A stretch of DNA of 64,000 bases, taken from Diphasiastrum complanatum. Its lineage: Eukaryota > Streptophyta > Lycopodiopsida > Lycopodiales > Lycopodiaceae. Position 1 is the stretch's first letter, and each line of letters begins with the position of its first letter. The notes under the pieces were generated by a model. It saw only the letters and a list, made by a program, of their open reading frames with translations, had not been told where the DNA came from and searched no databases. Made by a program: the position numbers and the translations under genes. Where the stretch lies: contig CM055107.1 of assembly GCA_029204225.1 (NCBI GenBank), forward strand, positions 7,474,873 through 7,538,872, in the 5' to 3' direction. This document shows positions 42,864 through 53,555 of this stretch, piece by piece.

Positions 42864-44645
42864 CTAATCTCCTGGAGAGTGCACCCTAAATGCCATTGAT
42901 CCCACCTCCGGAGCGACAATGCTCTCATGAATCTCTTGACTGGGAGCACTGGTTACTATTCCTAGTGCTACATAAAATAAGAATAAGATAGTTACCAATA
43001 ATCACAACATATAACAAAGTGACAAAATTGATCATAGATCTCATGAGTAAGAATACCTACCCCTTTTTTCTTTCAACCAGGCAACACATTGCTCATCTTT
43101 GTCCATCCCAAACAAATGCACATTTGGTTTGTGTGCAGCAGGAATTGAATTGCCGATCCCAACCAAAAGGTCTAGAACAATGCCATCCTCCTGACAATGG
43201 CGAACAAAAGAAACAACATAAAATGCTCACTTTTTTCCACATTGCCCCGAATTGGCTTAGCGGCATCCTTAGTTTTTGACCACTCCGAACGAGGGAGTTA
43301 GTGGCTCCAAGTATTATTATCAAGACTAAAAGGGCTAGAATCGATTACACGAGCACGCTCTTGATAAAACTAAGGCATGCAACCCTTCCTTGACTAGATA
43401 TAAACATCCATGGAATGCATCTGCACATGAAAGCATTAAAACTTGAGAAAATGGAATATCAAAAAGATATTATAGCTAACTATATGTTTAATATTGTAAA
43501 TGGAGGTATTTCATTCCAAACTACTTACATTTCGTCCATCGGTGCCCCTCTTCCGAAGTTTTCCACTTCTCTTAATGTGTTATGAACATGAACACTAACA
43601 AGGCGACAAGCAATTTGGATCTCTACCTGAAATCTTTGTGTCGAAGGACCAATTAATACTATCCATCCATTGTTGTCCAAAACTACAAAATAACATCAGC
43701 GACGATAACATCGATCGAGGAATTGCTTTGTATATTCACATCCAAACTCTCAACCCTAACAAACTCGTACTCTTCTTTGCGTTTTTTTAAGAAATTGATA
43801 GGAGCAGCAACCTTGTGAGAACACGGAGAGACGGTTAGGATTGAAAAACAGTTTATAACTTAACGTAACATATCTTATATGCAAGCTAGACATACCTCAT
43901 CCTTCTGTACTTCATTGTCAAATCTTTTCCTACGTTTCTTGCTTGGCACAAGAGATGGCTTTTCAGGAGCAGCAACAACCGTTGAAACCTTTGCCATCTG
44001 TGTTGCATGAGAATCATCAGCTGAGTCATCAACAACAAGTCTCCCTTTCTCAGGAAGCTCGTACTGTTTGCTCTCCGAATGAGGGTATGTACCATCCTTG
44101 AAATCGATCCACCATGGGCAATATTTCACTTCCCATTCATTTAAGCCAGGTTTTTGATTAAAATGAACTCTGGTGGAATACATGCTAAGCTCTTTTGCCA
44201 AAGATATTTGATTCCACATGGATATGAAAATAGGCATTTCTTGGACAATCTCTTTAGACTTCAAGAAAAAGATATACCTGTACTTTCAACAAAGATTACA
44301 AATTATATGTATTTTAAGTAGACCACAAAAAAAACCACCATTAATAAGGAAAAGGAAGAGGGAACTCACCTCCAAGTTACTCGTTTGGCCGCCAATTTAT
44401 TTCATTGAGTCAAGGTACTTCTCAAATGAATTAGCTCCACAGTTGACAACACCTATTTACAATAACATATCAGAAGAAAAAAGCAAGATCAAATACATGC
44501 ATCGAAATGCAACACTTGCGAATGTTATAAAGTGAAACCAACCTGTGAGATTGTCACACGTCTCAAAGATACTAGTGCACTCAATTGCTAAGGAGTCGTA
44601 AAATACTTCTTTGCCATCCCACATCCGAAAGTAATCTTTGAATCT
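42864..44645 (-). pseudogene. Multi-exon class-beta DNA methyltransferase-like pseudogene (locus 3)
   Basis: The minus strand shows a chain of exon-like blocks with splice signals: about 44645-44542 (MWDGKEVFYDSLAIEC), 44455-44370 (VNCGANSFEKYLDSM; donor GTGAGT), 44277-43896 (WNQISLAKELSMYS, YCPWWIDFKDGTYPH, basic KKRRKR; donor GTATGT), about 43820-43680 (SSIDVIVADVIL, catalytic-motif position), about 43640-43545 (RLVSVHVHNTLREVENFGRG; donor GTAAGT), 43420-43061 (KPIRGNVEKSEHF, then RHCQEDGIVLDLLVGIGNS, motif I; GMDKDEQCVAWL), and 42967-42864 (terminal exon, stop TAG). Several in-frame stops and at least one frameshift, just before RHCQEDG, break it. The 'RGNVEKxxxF..' block followed by 'GxVLDLxxGxG' is the beta-class order with the catalytic motif upstream. 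The 5' end is cut by copia sequence. The family assignment is by motif only; the N-terminal blocks are unidentified. Confidence 0.5.
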
Positions 44646-44760
44646 AGTTGAAATAAATTCCCCTCCACCATTAGTCCAAATTGTCTTGATTTTCTTGGAA
44701 GTTTGATTCTCAACTTCCTGCTTGAATTGCTAAAAATACTTGAAGGCTTGCTTGCAAAAA
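44640..44760 (-). mobile_element. Ty1/copia integrase fragment
   Basis: The minus strand reads QFKQEVENQTSKKIKTIW and GGGEFISTRFKDYF, matching the integrase core block in which 'D-GGEF' carries a catalytic Asp. It directly adjoins the first block of the methyltransferase-like pseudogene. It is about 120 bp only. Confidence 0.65.
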
Positions 44761-45650
44761 AATGATTTTAAAATAGTGTTGTCAAGAGGATCTACTGTCG
44801 CTGGACAGTAGTATCATCTTTTCATTATACTTTGAATATTTTTTTTGAGTCTTTGGCTTGCAGTCCAGCGATGGACAGATAACAAGGATACTCTATAATT
44901 GTTTGTTGTTTTTCATATTCATTCCTTCTACTATCCAGAGATGGATAGAAGGATCTTTGATGGCTCACTTCTGAAAAATGATTTTACTCTCTGTTCTTAC
45001 AATGTATTGATACTCTCATAATATTGTTTCTTTACGTTTTGCAAATCTCATCCTACGAAACTGAACTGTTATCTGTGCATGTGAAAATGTAGCGACATCT
45101 TTTACTATAACCTTTTTCTTCTATGCTCTGGTTCTTCTTGAACCAAGCATTGTCATATCCAAAGAAAAGGTATGCTTTCTAATGAGACTTTACAAAATAG
45201 AAAATGTACTCTGCTTACTCTATCTAAACGTCTTTCTACTCTGAAAATGTAACTATGGACTAAAAAGACCATTTTTGTCGTTGTTATGATATAAAGATAG
45301 TATTTTATCGGAAAAACAACTATGGCAGCATCTCAAGAAGCCTCATCTACAAACATTCAGATATGACTTCTTGTTATTAATTCATATGTGAATGCTACAA
45401 CACACGAACAGGATAAGTAGTTTCAAAAAAAGCCTTTTTTACGGTTCTTCAATATACATCTTCTTTTCTTAAAAAAGAAACGACTTAAGTAAAAGACACT
45501 ATTACTAACTAATTCTCAAAGAAACCTTGGTCAATAAATTCATTGTAAGGACTCCAATAAGATGGTCTAACAACTAACGTTAAGCCATGACACATGTCTT
45601 CCTCACGTAACTAACTTGAGCGGTTTTGTTGTGTGGGATGGTGGCAAGTA
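44761..45650. other. Intergenic stretch without recognised gene
   Basis: It contains a CCAG-GATGGACAGA/TAGAAGGAT motif repeated around 44800-44960 but no conserved coding signature. Nothing else was identified. Confidence 0.35.
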
Positions 45651-46073
45651 TCAGTTGGACGTTGTTGGAAGTATTTCTACTTCACACGATGGCTAGATCT
45701 ACTCGCGGGTGTAGTATAGTGTAGAGAGGATCGTCCACCTTGTAAGAATCTACCAAAGCTTTCAAAATGGAAATAAACAAACAAGAACGGGAGCACCAAG
45801 GCTTTCCCAAACTGGTTCTCGATACAAAAATAAAACAAGCTTGGCCAAGACTTCCCAACTAACCAAGATTAACAAAATAATAAGACATTCCTAAGGCGGT
45901 ACCCAACTAGCAAGAAGATTAAACTACTTTTGATTTAACACCCAAAAGAGAGATAGGAATAATAGATTGCGGCTAACTAAGCAAATAGCGAATAAGAACA
46001 TGCCACAATATAGAAACCGATGAAAAGGAGGCAAGAGGAGGCCCGAGCACCTTCCCTCAAGCTATGCACCTTT

Positions 46074-46285
46074 CCAAAGGGAACACAAGTGAAATAGCAA
46101 GATAATCTCAAGAGAGAGCAATTAGCATAATCTCAAAAGTGTTATTTACATGGCAAATACCTCTCCTTTTATGGCAAGGAGGGTCTTCCATAAGTATCCA
46201 CTAACTTATGGGACTAATTTATTTCTAGCCATTCTAGAACTTCTGACTTAGGATTTAGAACTTCAAAGTTTCTAACTTAGGAAAA
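46074..46285 (-). repeat. Flanking direct repeat of element C, left copy
   Basis: TTCCAAAGGGAACAC through GGAAAAC-TA-GACAAATA recurs at 51768-51979 with few differences. On the minus strand it contains a TATA-like CCATAAAAGGAGAG, fitting a U3/R region. The two copies flank gag, protease and the accessory ORFs, as LTRs do. Confidence 0.85.
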
Positions 46286-46431
46286 CCTAGGACAAATAAC
46301 TCTAATCTTAAGTTTCCTAAGTCTAAGTTCTAAATCTAAGTTTAAGCTATTTTATTATTATTTTAAGCTTCTACTCATGGACTTACAAAACACATGCCAT
46401 GGTGGAAGTTTATTGACAGATACTCATACAT

Positions 46432-46706
46432 GGGCTTACAAAACACATGCCACGAAGTTCTATTTATTTCTTTTTTATTTTTCTCTGTATTAGCACAGTT
46501 GCTAACATTATCCCCCTCCTTATTGGATTGGTGGTCCCACATCAATCGAAGCTTTTTCGTCCTAGATCTTTTCAGATACTTGGGCTTACAAAACACATGC
46601 CACGGAGTTCTATTTATTTCTTTTTTATTTTTCTCTGTATCAGCACAGTTGCTAACATTATCCCCCTCCTTATTGGATTGGTGGTCCCACACCAATCGAA
46701 GCTTTT
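46432..46706. repeat. Two-copy tandem repeat, unit about 146 bp
   Basis: TGGGCTTACAAAACACATGCC starts at 46433 and again at 46580. Each copy runs through TCTATTTATTTCTTTTTTATT, GTTGCTAACATTATCCCCC and TTGGATTGGTGGTCCCACA to TCGAAGCTTTT. The copies are nearly identical, so this is a recent duplication next to the 3' LTR of element C. Confidence 0.9.
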
Positions 46707-46988
46707 GAGCTTCCTGGAGGCGAGATTGTTGTTGACGGATTTGATAGATTTTATTGCTGATGCCTTTCATCATTTGCCAACGGAGTTTATTGAGGAAGGG
46801 CAGTTGCTTGTAACAATGCAGCATGCCTTGCAAGAATCCATGGATCTTCCAGAGTTCCGCCATATCGCTAAAGTGAGGGCTGCACGGTAATAAAGGCGTG
46901 TCACATTGATGTGATTCGTTTCAGTCTGCAAGGGCTTGTTGATATCAAGGGCGATTGAGAGGAGGCCTCTATCCCAATAGCCGGTGAG

Positions 46989-47303
46989 TTATGCCAAGAA
47001 AGCTATCAGGCCGTAATTATCTGCAAAGTAGCGCACATCTCGATCCGGGTTGCCATGGTGTTTCTGGTGAAAGACACGACAATTGGTTATCATGTCATCT
47101 GCTGGATTGCCTATATTTACACCAGTAAGCTTGGGCCAGTAAATCACATTTTTCTGCTTTGTGGTGGAGAATGGTTCTCTATGCGCCACCGGCCGGTAAT
47201 AATATGGATTGATGCGCATGTATGTCGGTGTGTTGAGATACCTTTCCATGGATGTTTTGCTTTGAAAGAAGAGCTGATGGCGCCATGCAGGTTGCGGATC
47301 CAA
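46989..47303 (-). CDS. 'WR' accessory domain of element C (retroelement)
   Basis: This is an open stretch of 104 codons: QPAWRHQLFFQSKTSMERYL, then NPYYYRPVAHREPFST and WPKLTGVNIG. It parallels 6879-7262 of element A (QPKWRQKLFKRDSM, then a WPVIPYEYGW block) in motif order and spacing, though identity is low. Function is unknown. Confidence 0.5.
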   Translation of the reverse strand: MDPQPAWRHQLFFQSKTSMERYLNTPTYMRINPYYYRPVAHREPFSTTKQKNVIYWPKLTGVNIGNPADDMITNCRVFHQKHHGNPDRDVRYFADNYGLIAFLA

Positions 47304-47467
47304 GAGCTTGACGACTTCCTTGTGAGTTTTGCAGTGGTCCAGGTTTGGTAAGATGTAACCACCACGCTCCTTGGGTGGATATTTTTTTGCAAATTCTTGG
47401 GAGATGAGATGCTCCTTGCTTGGTGTAGTTGGAGAGATCCGGTGCCTTATTTTGGGTGCTTCAGCAG

Positions 47468-48523
47468 CTAAGGCATGTTCAATTTGGGGGTCTGGTTTAG
47501 GGGAGAGTGGAGATGAAGGGTTAGAAGCAGCAATGCGTTGGGATTCGGGAGAAAATTGGTGGGGAAAGAGAAGGTTAGTTGTGTCGATGGGGTTAAAAGC
47601 GGTAGAAGTGAGTTGTTGTTGGGAGGAAGTACCACCAGTGCCCTGAGGATTGGTGGGTGGTTGAGCTGTTGGCCCTTGAGACTGTCCTTGGAATGAGGAG
47701 CCTTGATTATGTGTTGATGGTGGTTGAAATCCTGCCCCATCACCACCATCTGAGCCATCAAAGTGATGTCTGGAGTCATGGAACTGAGCATGTTCTGCAT
47801 CACATGGACAGAAGAGGTGGACTGAGTGGTCGCCTTCAATCTTTCTTCTAGGGTGGCTATGTGGTGGTTAAGGGCCTCGATAGAAGCAATGTATGATTGT
47901 TGTAGTTTAGTGTGCTGTTCTGTTGTGGCCTTTAACTTTTGGGCTAACTGCTTATATGTGCCCACTGGAATTTGGGTTCTCTCGGGAATAGCCAGTGGTG
48001 CAAAATCATTGAAATCGACCAATTCCAATTGTTCCTTCATAGCGGAACATGCTACTCTTGCATCGGTTAAGGTCTCGTCCCGTTCTGCAGAAAGCTTGTC
48101 AATGACGGTTTGCATATTGGATACCTTCAGCTGGAGTTGGTTCTTTAGGTGGCTGAGCATTTGCTGCTGCTGTTGAGTATAGGTTGTGAGATTATGGATC
48201 TGTTGTTGTTGTTGAGCAGATTCAGCCACCAAGTTTTCATTTTCCCACTGAAGTTGCAAAATGGCGCCATCATCGACCTGCCTTACTGGGGACAAAGTGC
48301 CATAGATGTTGTATTGAAGCTCATTTACAAACCATACCATCTTCTGGGCAGTTAGTGGTAGTTGCTCCCATGGGCCGATGTCAGAAAAGGACCATTGGTA
48401 ATTCGGATAAGGCATGGGGTTGTAGTTGGAACTTGTGGAGAAGAGGGATTTGGAGAATAGGAGGGTGGAGGGGATTGGGGTTGCAAAGGAGGAGATTGTG
48501 GATTGAGAGGTGGTGATTGTCAT
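47468..48523 (-). CDS. Coiled-coil accessory ORF of element C (retroelement)
   Basis: An open stretch of 351 codons. A Ser/Thr-rich start is followed by a W-rich segment (NYQWSFSDIGPWEQLP), then a long Gln-rich coiled coil (about residues 90-250, with AQQQQQIHNL and TYTQQQQQML), then a Pro/Asn/Leu-rich tail. It lies after protease and before the WR domain. It has no enzyme motif. The coiled coil could serve oligomerisation, which is inference. Confidence 0.5.
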   Translation of the reverse strand: MTITTSQSTISSFATPIPSTLLFSKSLFSTSSNYNPMPYPNYQWSFSDIGPWEQLPLTAQKMVWFVNELQYNIYGTLSPVRQVDDGAILQLQWENENLVAESAQQQQQIHNLTTYTQQQQQMLSHLKNQLQLKVSNMQTVIDKLSAERDETLTDARVACSAMKEQLELVDFNDFAPLAIPERTQIPVGTYKQLAQKLKATTEQHTKLQQSYIASIEALNHHIATLEERLKATTQSTSSVHVMQNMLSSMTPDITLMAQMVVMGQDFNHHQHIIKAPHSKDSLKGQQLNHPPILRALVVLPPNNNSLLPLLTPSTQLTFSFPTNFLPNPNALLLLTLHLHSPLNQTPKLNMP

Positions 48524-48766
48524 GAAGTGGGAGGTGTTGGAATTCTCGGGGGAGGTAAGTAACTGGAGAGCAAAATCATCGACATCGACTGAGGAGTCAA
48601 GTAGAGGAGATGCATGTACAAGAGATGGTTTTGTGAGAATAGTGGAATTAAATTCTGTGTTAAGCGTGATGGAAGGGGTGCAAGTGGTAGCAAGTGGTGG
48701 CTGTAGTGGCAGGGAGATGGTAAGAGGAGGAGATATTGCCTGTACTGCTAAAGTGCCCTAAGTGGC

Positions 48767-49879
48767 CTATATCCCGTCGCCTACTGAACCAGATCCAGAT
48801 GCACCTGCATCCCCAGAGCTGTCTGCTGCTATTGCTTGCCGTCTTGCCACATCCTGTTGGAGAAGGGCTTCATGTTGGGCTAGTACCTTTGGGACCTGAG
48901 AAGTTTTAAGGTTCTCGTTGGATTCAACATATTCGGTCCCGATGTCACTAAATAAAATCTCTGGAGATATGTCAGCCTCAGTATTGACCGCCTTGCCTTT
49001 TTGTTTGTTGATGGGTTGGTCCAGTGTGGTAGTTGCTACTTGGGGGCTGGCTCGTTTCCTGGTACTAGGGAACAGTGTCTCTAGGTCCTTGAGAGCGGCT
49101 GTTGTCTTGCATCCCATGTGTTGCTGGTGTATCATCTGCAAAAGATAACCACATGTAGTGGTAGCCTTATGATGTTTGAGGGCCCAGTAGAGTTTCTCAG
49201 CAATCTTTTCTGTCCACTTACAGGTGTGAGTGGGGTCGTTCAACGTCATGGTCAACACAAAGAAGTCACTGGGTGGAATGCGATCCATGCAGACTATGTG
49301 AACCTCAGTCAAGATCAGAAGGATTTCTGTTGCGACGCATAGCTTAGGATCCTTGATGAGTTTCGTGGCGATGCCATCGTGGGTGTGAGCGATGGTTTTG
49401 CCGTCATCGAGCAGGAATTTCTTGAAGTAGTTTTGGTCATAGCTAGTGCCCTTGCCATGGACTGACTCGCCAGAATCGAGAAAGCCAATCATGGATGAGG
49501 TGACTCGGCCTTTGCTCCAGTCGTGAACGACTCGTGCATAGGTGAGCCATGGGCGTAGCTCATAGGAATAGGCATTACCAAGAATATCAAGTACTACTAG
49601 ATCTATAGAAAACTTTAGACCTCCTAGTTTGATCAGCACTTGCAGAAGGAAACTGGTAGGTCGAACCACACTTTGATCAGCCATCCTAAGCTGACAAGTC
49701 GATTTAGTAAGCTTGTCTCTCAGATTCCATTCTAGCATGAGGGATGTGGAAATGATATTGACACCTGAGCCGCCGTCAAGAATAGCTAAGACTTCGCAAG
49801 ATTGGCTATGGGTAGCTAGGATTTTGATGTTGCCCCGTTCACTGAGTGGATTGGTGAGGTATAATGGCATTTCAGACAA
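48767..49879 (-). CDS. Retroviral-type aspartic protease region of element C
   Basis: An open stretch of 370 codons. Near its start is AILDGGSGVNIIS, the retropepsin active-site neighbourhood as found in plant Ty3/gypsy relatives, followed by LVVLDILGNAYSYELRPWL (second strand and 'LG' region). The long C-terminal part is Lys/Ser-rich and of unknown role. It sits between gag and the coiled-coil ORF, where RT would normally follow. Confidence 0.65.
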   Translation of the reverse strand: MSEMPLYLTNPLSERGNIKILATHSQSCEVLAILDGGSGVNIISTSLMLEWNLRDKLTKSTCQLRMADQSVVRPTSFLLQVLIKLGGLKFSIDLVVLDILGNAYSYELRPWLTYARVVHDWSKGRVTSSMIGFLDSGESVHGKGTSYDQNYFKKFLLDDGKTIAHTHDGIATKLIKDPKLCVATEILLILTEVHIVCMDRIPPSDFFVLTMTLNDPTHTCKWTEKIAEKLYWALKHHKATTTCGYLLQMIHQQHMGCKTTAALKDLETLFPSTRKRASPQVATTTLDQPINKQKGKAVNTEADISPEILFSDIGTEYVESNENLKTSQVPKVLAQHEALLQQDVARRQAIAADSSGDAGASGSGSVGDGI

Positions 49880-50299
49880 CTCATCCGGGGTGGTGGTGTC
49901 AGTGGATTAGATCTGGTGTTTCCATTTGCCAGCATGCTTCCATAGAACATGGAAAGAGAGAGTGACATTGGCTTGCAGTAAATCCCCCTAGACTTAAGTA
50001 CCTTCAAGGGTCTTGCTTTCAAAAGGCTTGTGAGGTACTTTATGAGAGGTGGAAGATTGTTGGTCGGCATTGTGGATTTGCTGGCGATACTGATGATGCA
50101 GCCAAATTTTTTTAGATGGGTGAGGATAAACTATCGGGGCCGAATCTTCACTTGGAGGGACAACATACTACTGAGTTTTGTTGGGTACAAGTGTAGGGGC
50201 TTGGCGTTGGGTTTGTGCCCGAGTTAAGACCCATGCAGGATGAGTTTCAGCTGGCAAAGTTTCTACTTGCACTGAACACACAGGAGTAGCAGGTTTGGA

Positions 50300-51171
50300 T
50301 CAAGATGGGCAGTCCTTCACGTGATGTTCAATACTGCAGTTTTCACAAGCTGGAAGAAAGCGAAGTTTATCTGGGCAGCGAATACTAGGATGCTTACCTA
50401 CATAGATAAAACATCCTCGTATTGTTGGGAGTTGATGTGCAGCAAATACAACGTGGTTTGGATCGTATGTTTGGGCATTGGGGTCCACTGCTTGGGCATT
50501 ATGGTCATATGTATAATAAACAACTGTCTCAGTGGGGTACTACTGTTGAGTATGGTCTTCCACATAGTAGGTTGATGGATCGATAGTATTGGGATCAAGA
50601 TAATGCATAGCTTGCTGTGGAGCACGTTGGTTAACGACAAACTGTTGACGTGGTGGTTGGCACTGATTTGGTGCAGTTGGTCGTGGTTGGTATACCCCTG
50701 TCGTGCCATAGGCTGTTGTGGAGGGTAGGGGCGGTATGCTCAATAGATCGTGGATCTGGGTGCTGCTAGAAAATGGTTTCGCAGTTGAGGGCATTCATTA
50801 GCAGTATGATGTAGTGAGCAGATTGGACACCAGACATTTTTTCATGTTGGAAAAGATTTCTCAGCAATCTGTTTCATGGCAGTTTGAAAATCGGCAGTGT
50901 GTTTATCCATATGAAATTGTTGAGCTTTTTGCCAGGTTTCCATTTGATGCAAAAGTTCAGAAGATTGGGCAACATTTTCAGACTTTGGGTGATTAAGATG
51001 GTCAGGATTCTTAGATTTTTTTTCACGATGGTCAAAGTCATCGTCGGAACCTTCGTCTTCTTCACGGATAGCATCAGTCATCACGTCTTTAAGTTGATCA
51101 TAAAGGTCAACTGGTTTTAGTTCGCGACGGATGTTTTTAGACAATCCAACCAAGAACAGTTTTATGGCCAT
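50300..51171 (-). mobile_element. Gag region of element C with two zinc knuckles
   Basis: The minus strand carries gag C-terminal sequence (RRELKPVDLYDQLKDVMTDA; acidic DEGSDDDFD; about 51171-50842), a Gln/Pro-rich linker (RQQFVVNQRAPQQAM), and the zinc-binding region CENC-HHVKDC (about 50340-50310). It closely matches the separate fragment at 23.6-24.0 kb. It is split over more than one frame. Confidence 0.7.
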
Positions 51172-51767
51172 TCGTTCAGTGATGTTTTCGTCAACACATT
51201 CAACTTTGAGACGTTTAAAGCGCTCAATGTAGTCTCAAACAGACACGTCGTGATGCATCTTGATATGGGTAATTTGGATGAATGGACTTTGAGTCAATTT
51301 GGATGGTTTGAAATGCTTTATGAGGGCATCTTTGAGAGTGGTCCAATAAGTACGAGAATTTGTGGACAAGTCTAAAATCATGGACAGTCAAATAAACAAA
51401 TAAATCTAACTGCAGTACTCATGAATTCTAACAGGGGGTGCTTTCTGTCAAAATATTAATTTTTTAATATATTTTTGAAAAAAATTTAGAGATAGAATCT
51501 GCAGAGGGTACAGAGAATTAATTCTCACATTGTGGGCGATTTCGTGGTATGATTGGCGAATTGTGATACTGAGGTTTTGTTGACAGATAAATAAAATAGT
51601 GAAAATGTGATTTTTTGACAAAAAAACAGGCAAAATCTGTGAGATCTATTCGCACAGCTGCTGGAGGACTGATCTTTGATAGATCTAGCCTCAGTGAAGC
51701 CGGTGAATTCTAAGACCCAGATTTGGTTGAAAAAAAATGGATTTTGACAGTATATCAGGTTCCAAAG

Positions 51768-51979
51768 GGAACACGAGTGAAATAGCAATCAAGAGAGAGC
51801 ACTTAGCATAATCTCAAAAGTGTTATTTACATGGCAAATACCTCTCCTTTTATGGCAAGGAGGGTCTTCCATAAGTATCCACTAACTTATGGGACTAACT
51901 TATTTCTAGCCATTCTAGAACTTCTAACTTAGGATTTAGAACTTCAAAGTTTCTAACTTAGGAAAACTTAAGACAAATA
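51768..51979 (-). repeat. Flanking direct repeat of element C, right copy
   Basis: This is the partner of 46074-46285 in the same orientation, closely similar over about 210 bp. The U5-like part present on the left side (45651-46073) has no counterpart here; the repeat stops at the GTTCCAAAGG junction at about 51768. Confidence 0.85.
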
Positions 51980-53555
51980 GCTTCGCAATTCAAATCTATG
52001 AAAGTGGACACAAAATAAATAGACTGTGTAGATGAGGAGTTTGCAAATAAAAGACATAGGTTTGCAATTGAGAGAAATATATTTTGAAAATGAGAGACAT
52101 TGTCTAGGAGGTGACATATCAAACACATTTTGAGATTTACCACCAAATAAGAGATGGACATTTGGATGAGCTATGTGCTTGTGTTATGACAAGAAGGAAT
52201 GTTTAGTTGAGAAACACATATCTTCATATCAATTTCACACTTATTATTGAAAGACATGTATCTACAAAGAAGACAAAAGAATATGAATGTGCAAATGAGA
52301 CACATACAAAGAAATAAGAGTTACATTTACATGAGAGTCAAACACTTTCTATTACACATTATCATCTTCTTGTCCTGCCTCACATTACAACAAATCTTGT
52401 CCATTGTTTGTCATGTCTCATTTCTAGTTTCGAGTTCTACTCCTCAGCCTTCAATAAATGAATAAAAAGTACCTTTAGATGAGATATAAGCACTTACAAG
52501 TGAGGAATTCTAGATCATAGAAAGGTACCTATAGATGGGAGAATCGCATGAAAATGTGAGGCAAGCACGTACAAGCGACCAAATAGAAGCCCTTAAATAG
52601 AATATCATCATCACGTCAATTTCCAATTGAGAGATGAGTAAGCATGAACGAGGTACGTGTGTTTATAGCTAAAAAACTAGAGCAGACAATTTGAGTAAAG
52701 AGTTATGCACTTCATATATTAAAGTCGAATTATTGGCCTACAACTTTAAATCCCTCTCTAGTGACAAATTTAGTATCTATTCCTTTTATCCCATATGCGT
52801 TCTTTTCATCTTCTTGAGCACACCTATAGTACCATTTTCACTTGTTTCTCCTTGTGTCTTCACAAAGAGCTCTTTTTATTTTTAATATTGATTTTTGACT
52901 TTGTTATATATACTTCAGTACAATTTCGATTATTTCTCCTAAGAATGTTTGTTTATAGAACTTAACCCTTCTTTCTTGTTGCTCTCGTCTCCATCTTATG
53001 AGCACTCTACTATTCACTTCTCATTGTTCCCTTTATTTCATCTATTCAATCCACAAGTAGCGATTCCCTTTGACTTCATCTTCAAGTTTAAGATGAAGAT
53101 TCTTTTGCGCATCCCATACATCATCCCAATCTCTTACCTATTCCAACAATAGTCATGTCTCTAATTATGTGCCATTCCCTTTGTATCTCTTTTCCTACTT
53201 CATTATGATGACTATTTTACTCATTATTGTCTAATTTTTATTACAAAATTATCTGCTTTTTATGTACACTCATGATTTTGATTCTTTCTTTTTGCCGTTA
53301 TTCTACATTTCCAGATGATCACCTTTTAATGTACACTCCACTCATTTTTGTATTCAGCATTGTTATTCGTAAACCTTAATTTGGTGCACGTTTATACACG
53401 AAAATGAAGATTATTACATCCTTTAGTATGTCCACCTCCCTTTGTTTCCATCACTAGTTACATGTGCCTCTTTGTTGCCATTTCATCATTCATGCCATTA
53501 TTGGCAATATGCATGGTTATTGATCGTGCATCTACATCATGGTTATATCTTACTT
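51980..53555. other. Intergenic stretch without recognised gene
   Basis: AT-rich DNA. A repeated theme of GAGACATA and AAGACATGTATC-like words occurs at 52000-52320. No protein motif, RNA gene or terminal repeat was identified. Confidence 0.4.

Larger units (their letters stand above)
45651..51979 (-). mobile_element. Ty3/gypsy element C: LTR, gag, protease, accessory ORFs (no RT/integrase)
   Basis: On the minus strand: LTR piece (51979-51768), gag (about 51360-50300, KLFLVGLSKNIRRELKPVDL, then zinc knuckles), protease (49879-48767), a coiled-coil ORF (48523-47468), a 'WR' domain (about 47303-46989), a Gln/Arg-rich piece (about 46863-46700), and a 3' LTR (about 46390-45651, ending CTTCCAACA). 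RT, RNase H and integrase are absent. The WR domain matches the 3' accessory region of element A, so A and C appear to be relatives and C an internally deleted form. It is broken in several places. The right LTR copy is shorter than the left one. Confidence 0.75.

Noticed and set aside
19351-44645. Recent bacterial transfer as the source of the methyltransferase-like genes
   Set aside because: Exon-intron structure with plant-type splice sites at two of the three loci, and several levels of decay, point to a long residence in a eukaryotic genome.
46394-46890. Plus-strand frames with repeated hydrophobic segments resembling membrane helices
   Set aside because: They arise from the 146-bp tandem repeat and the complement of the element C accessory region.
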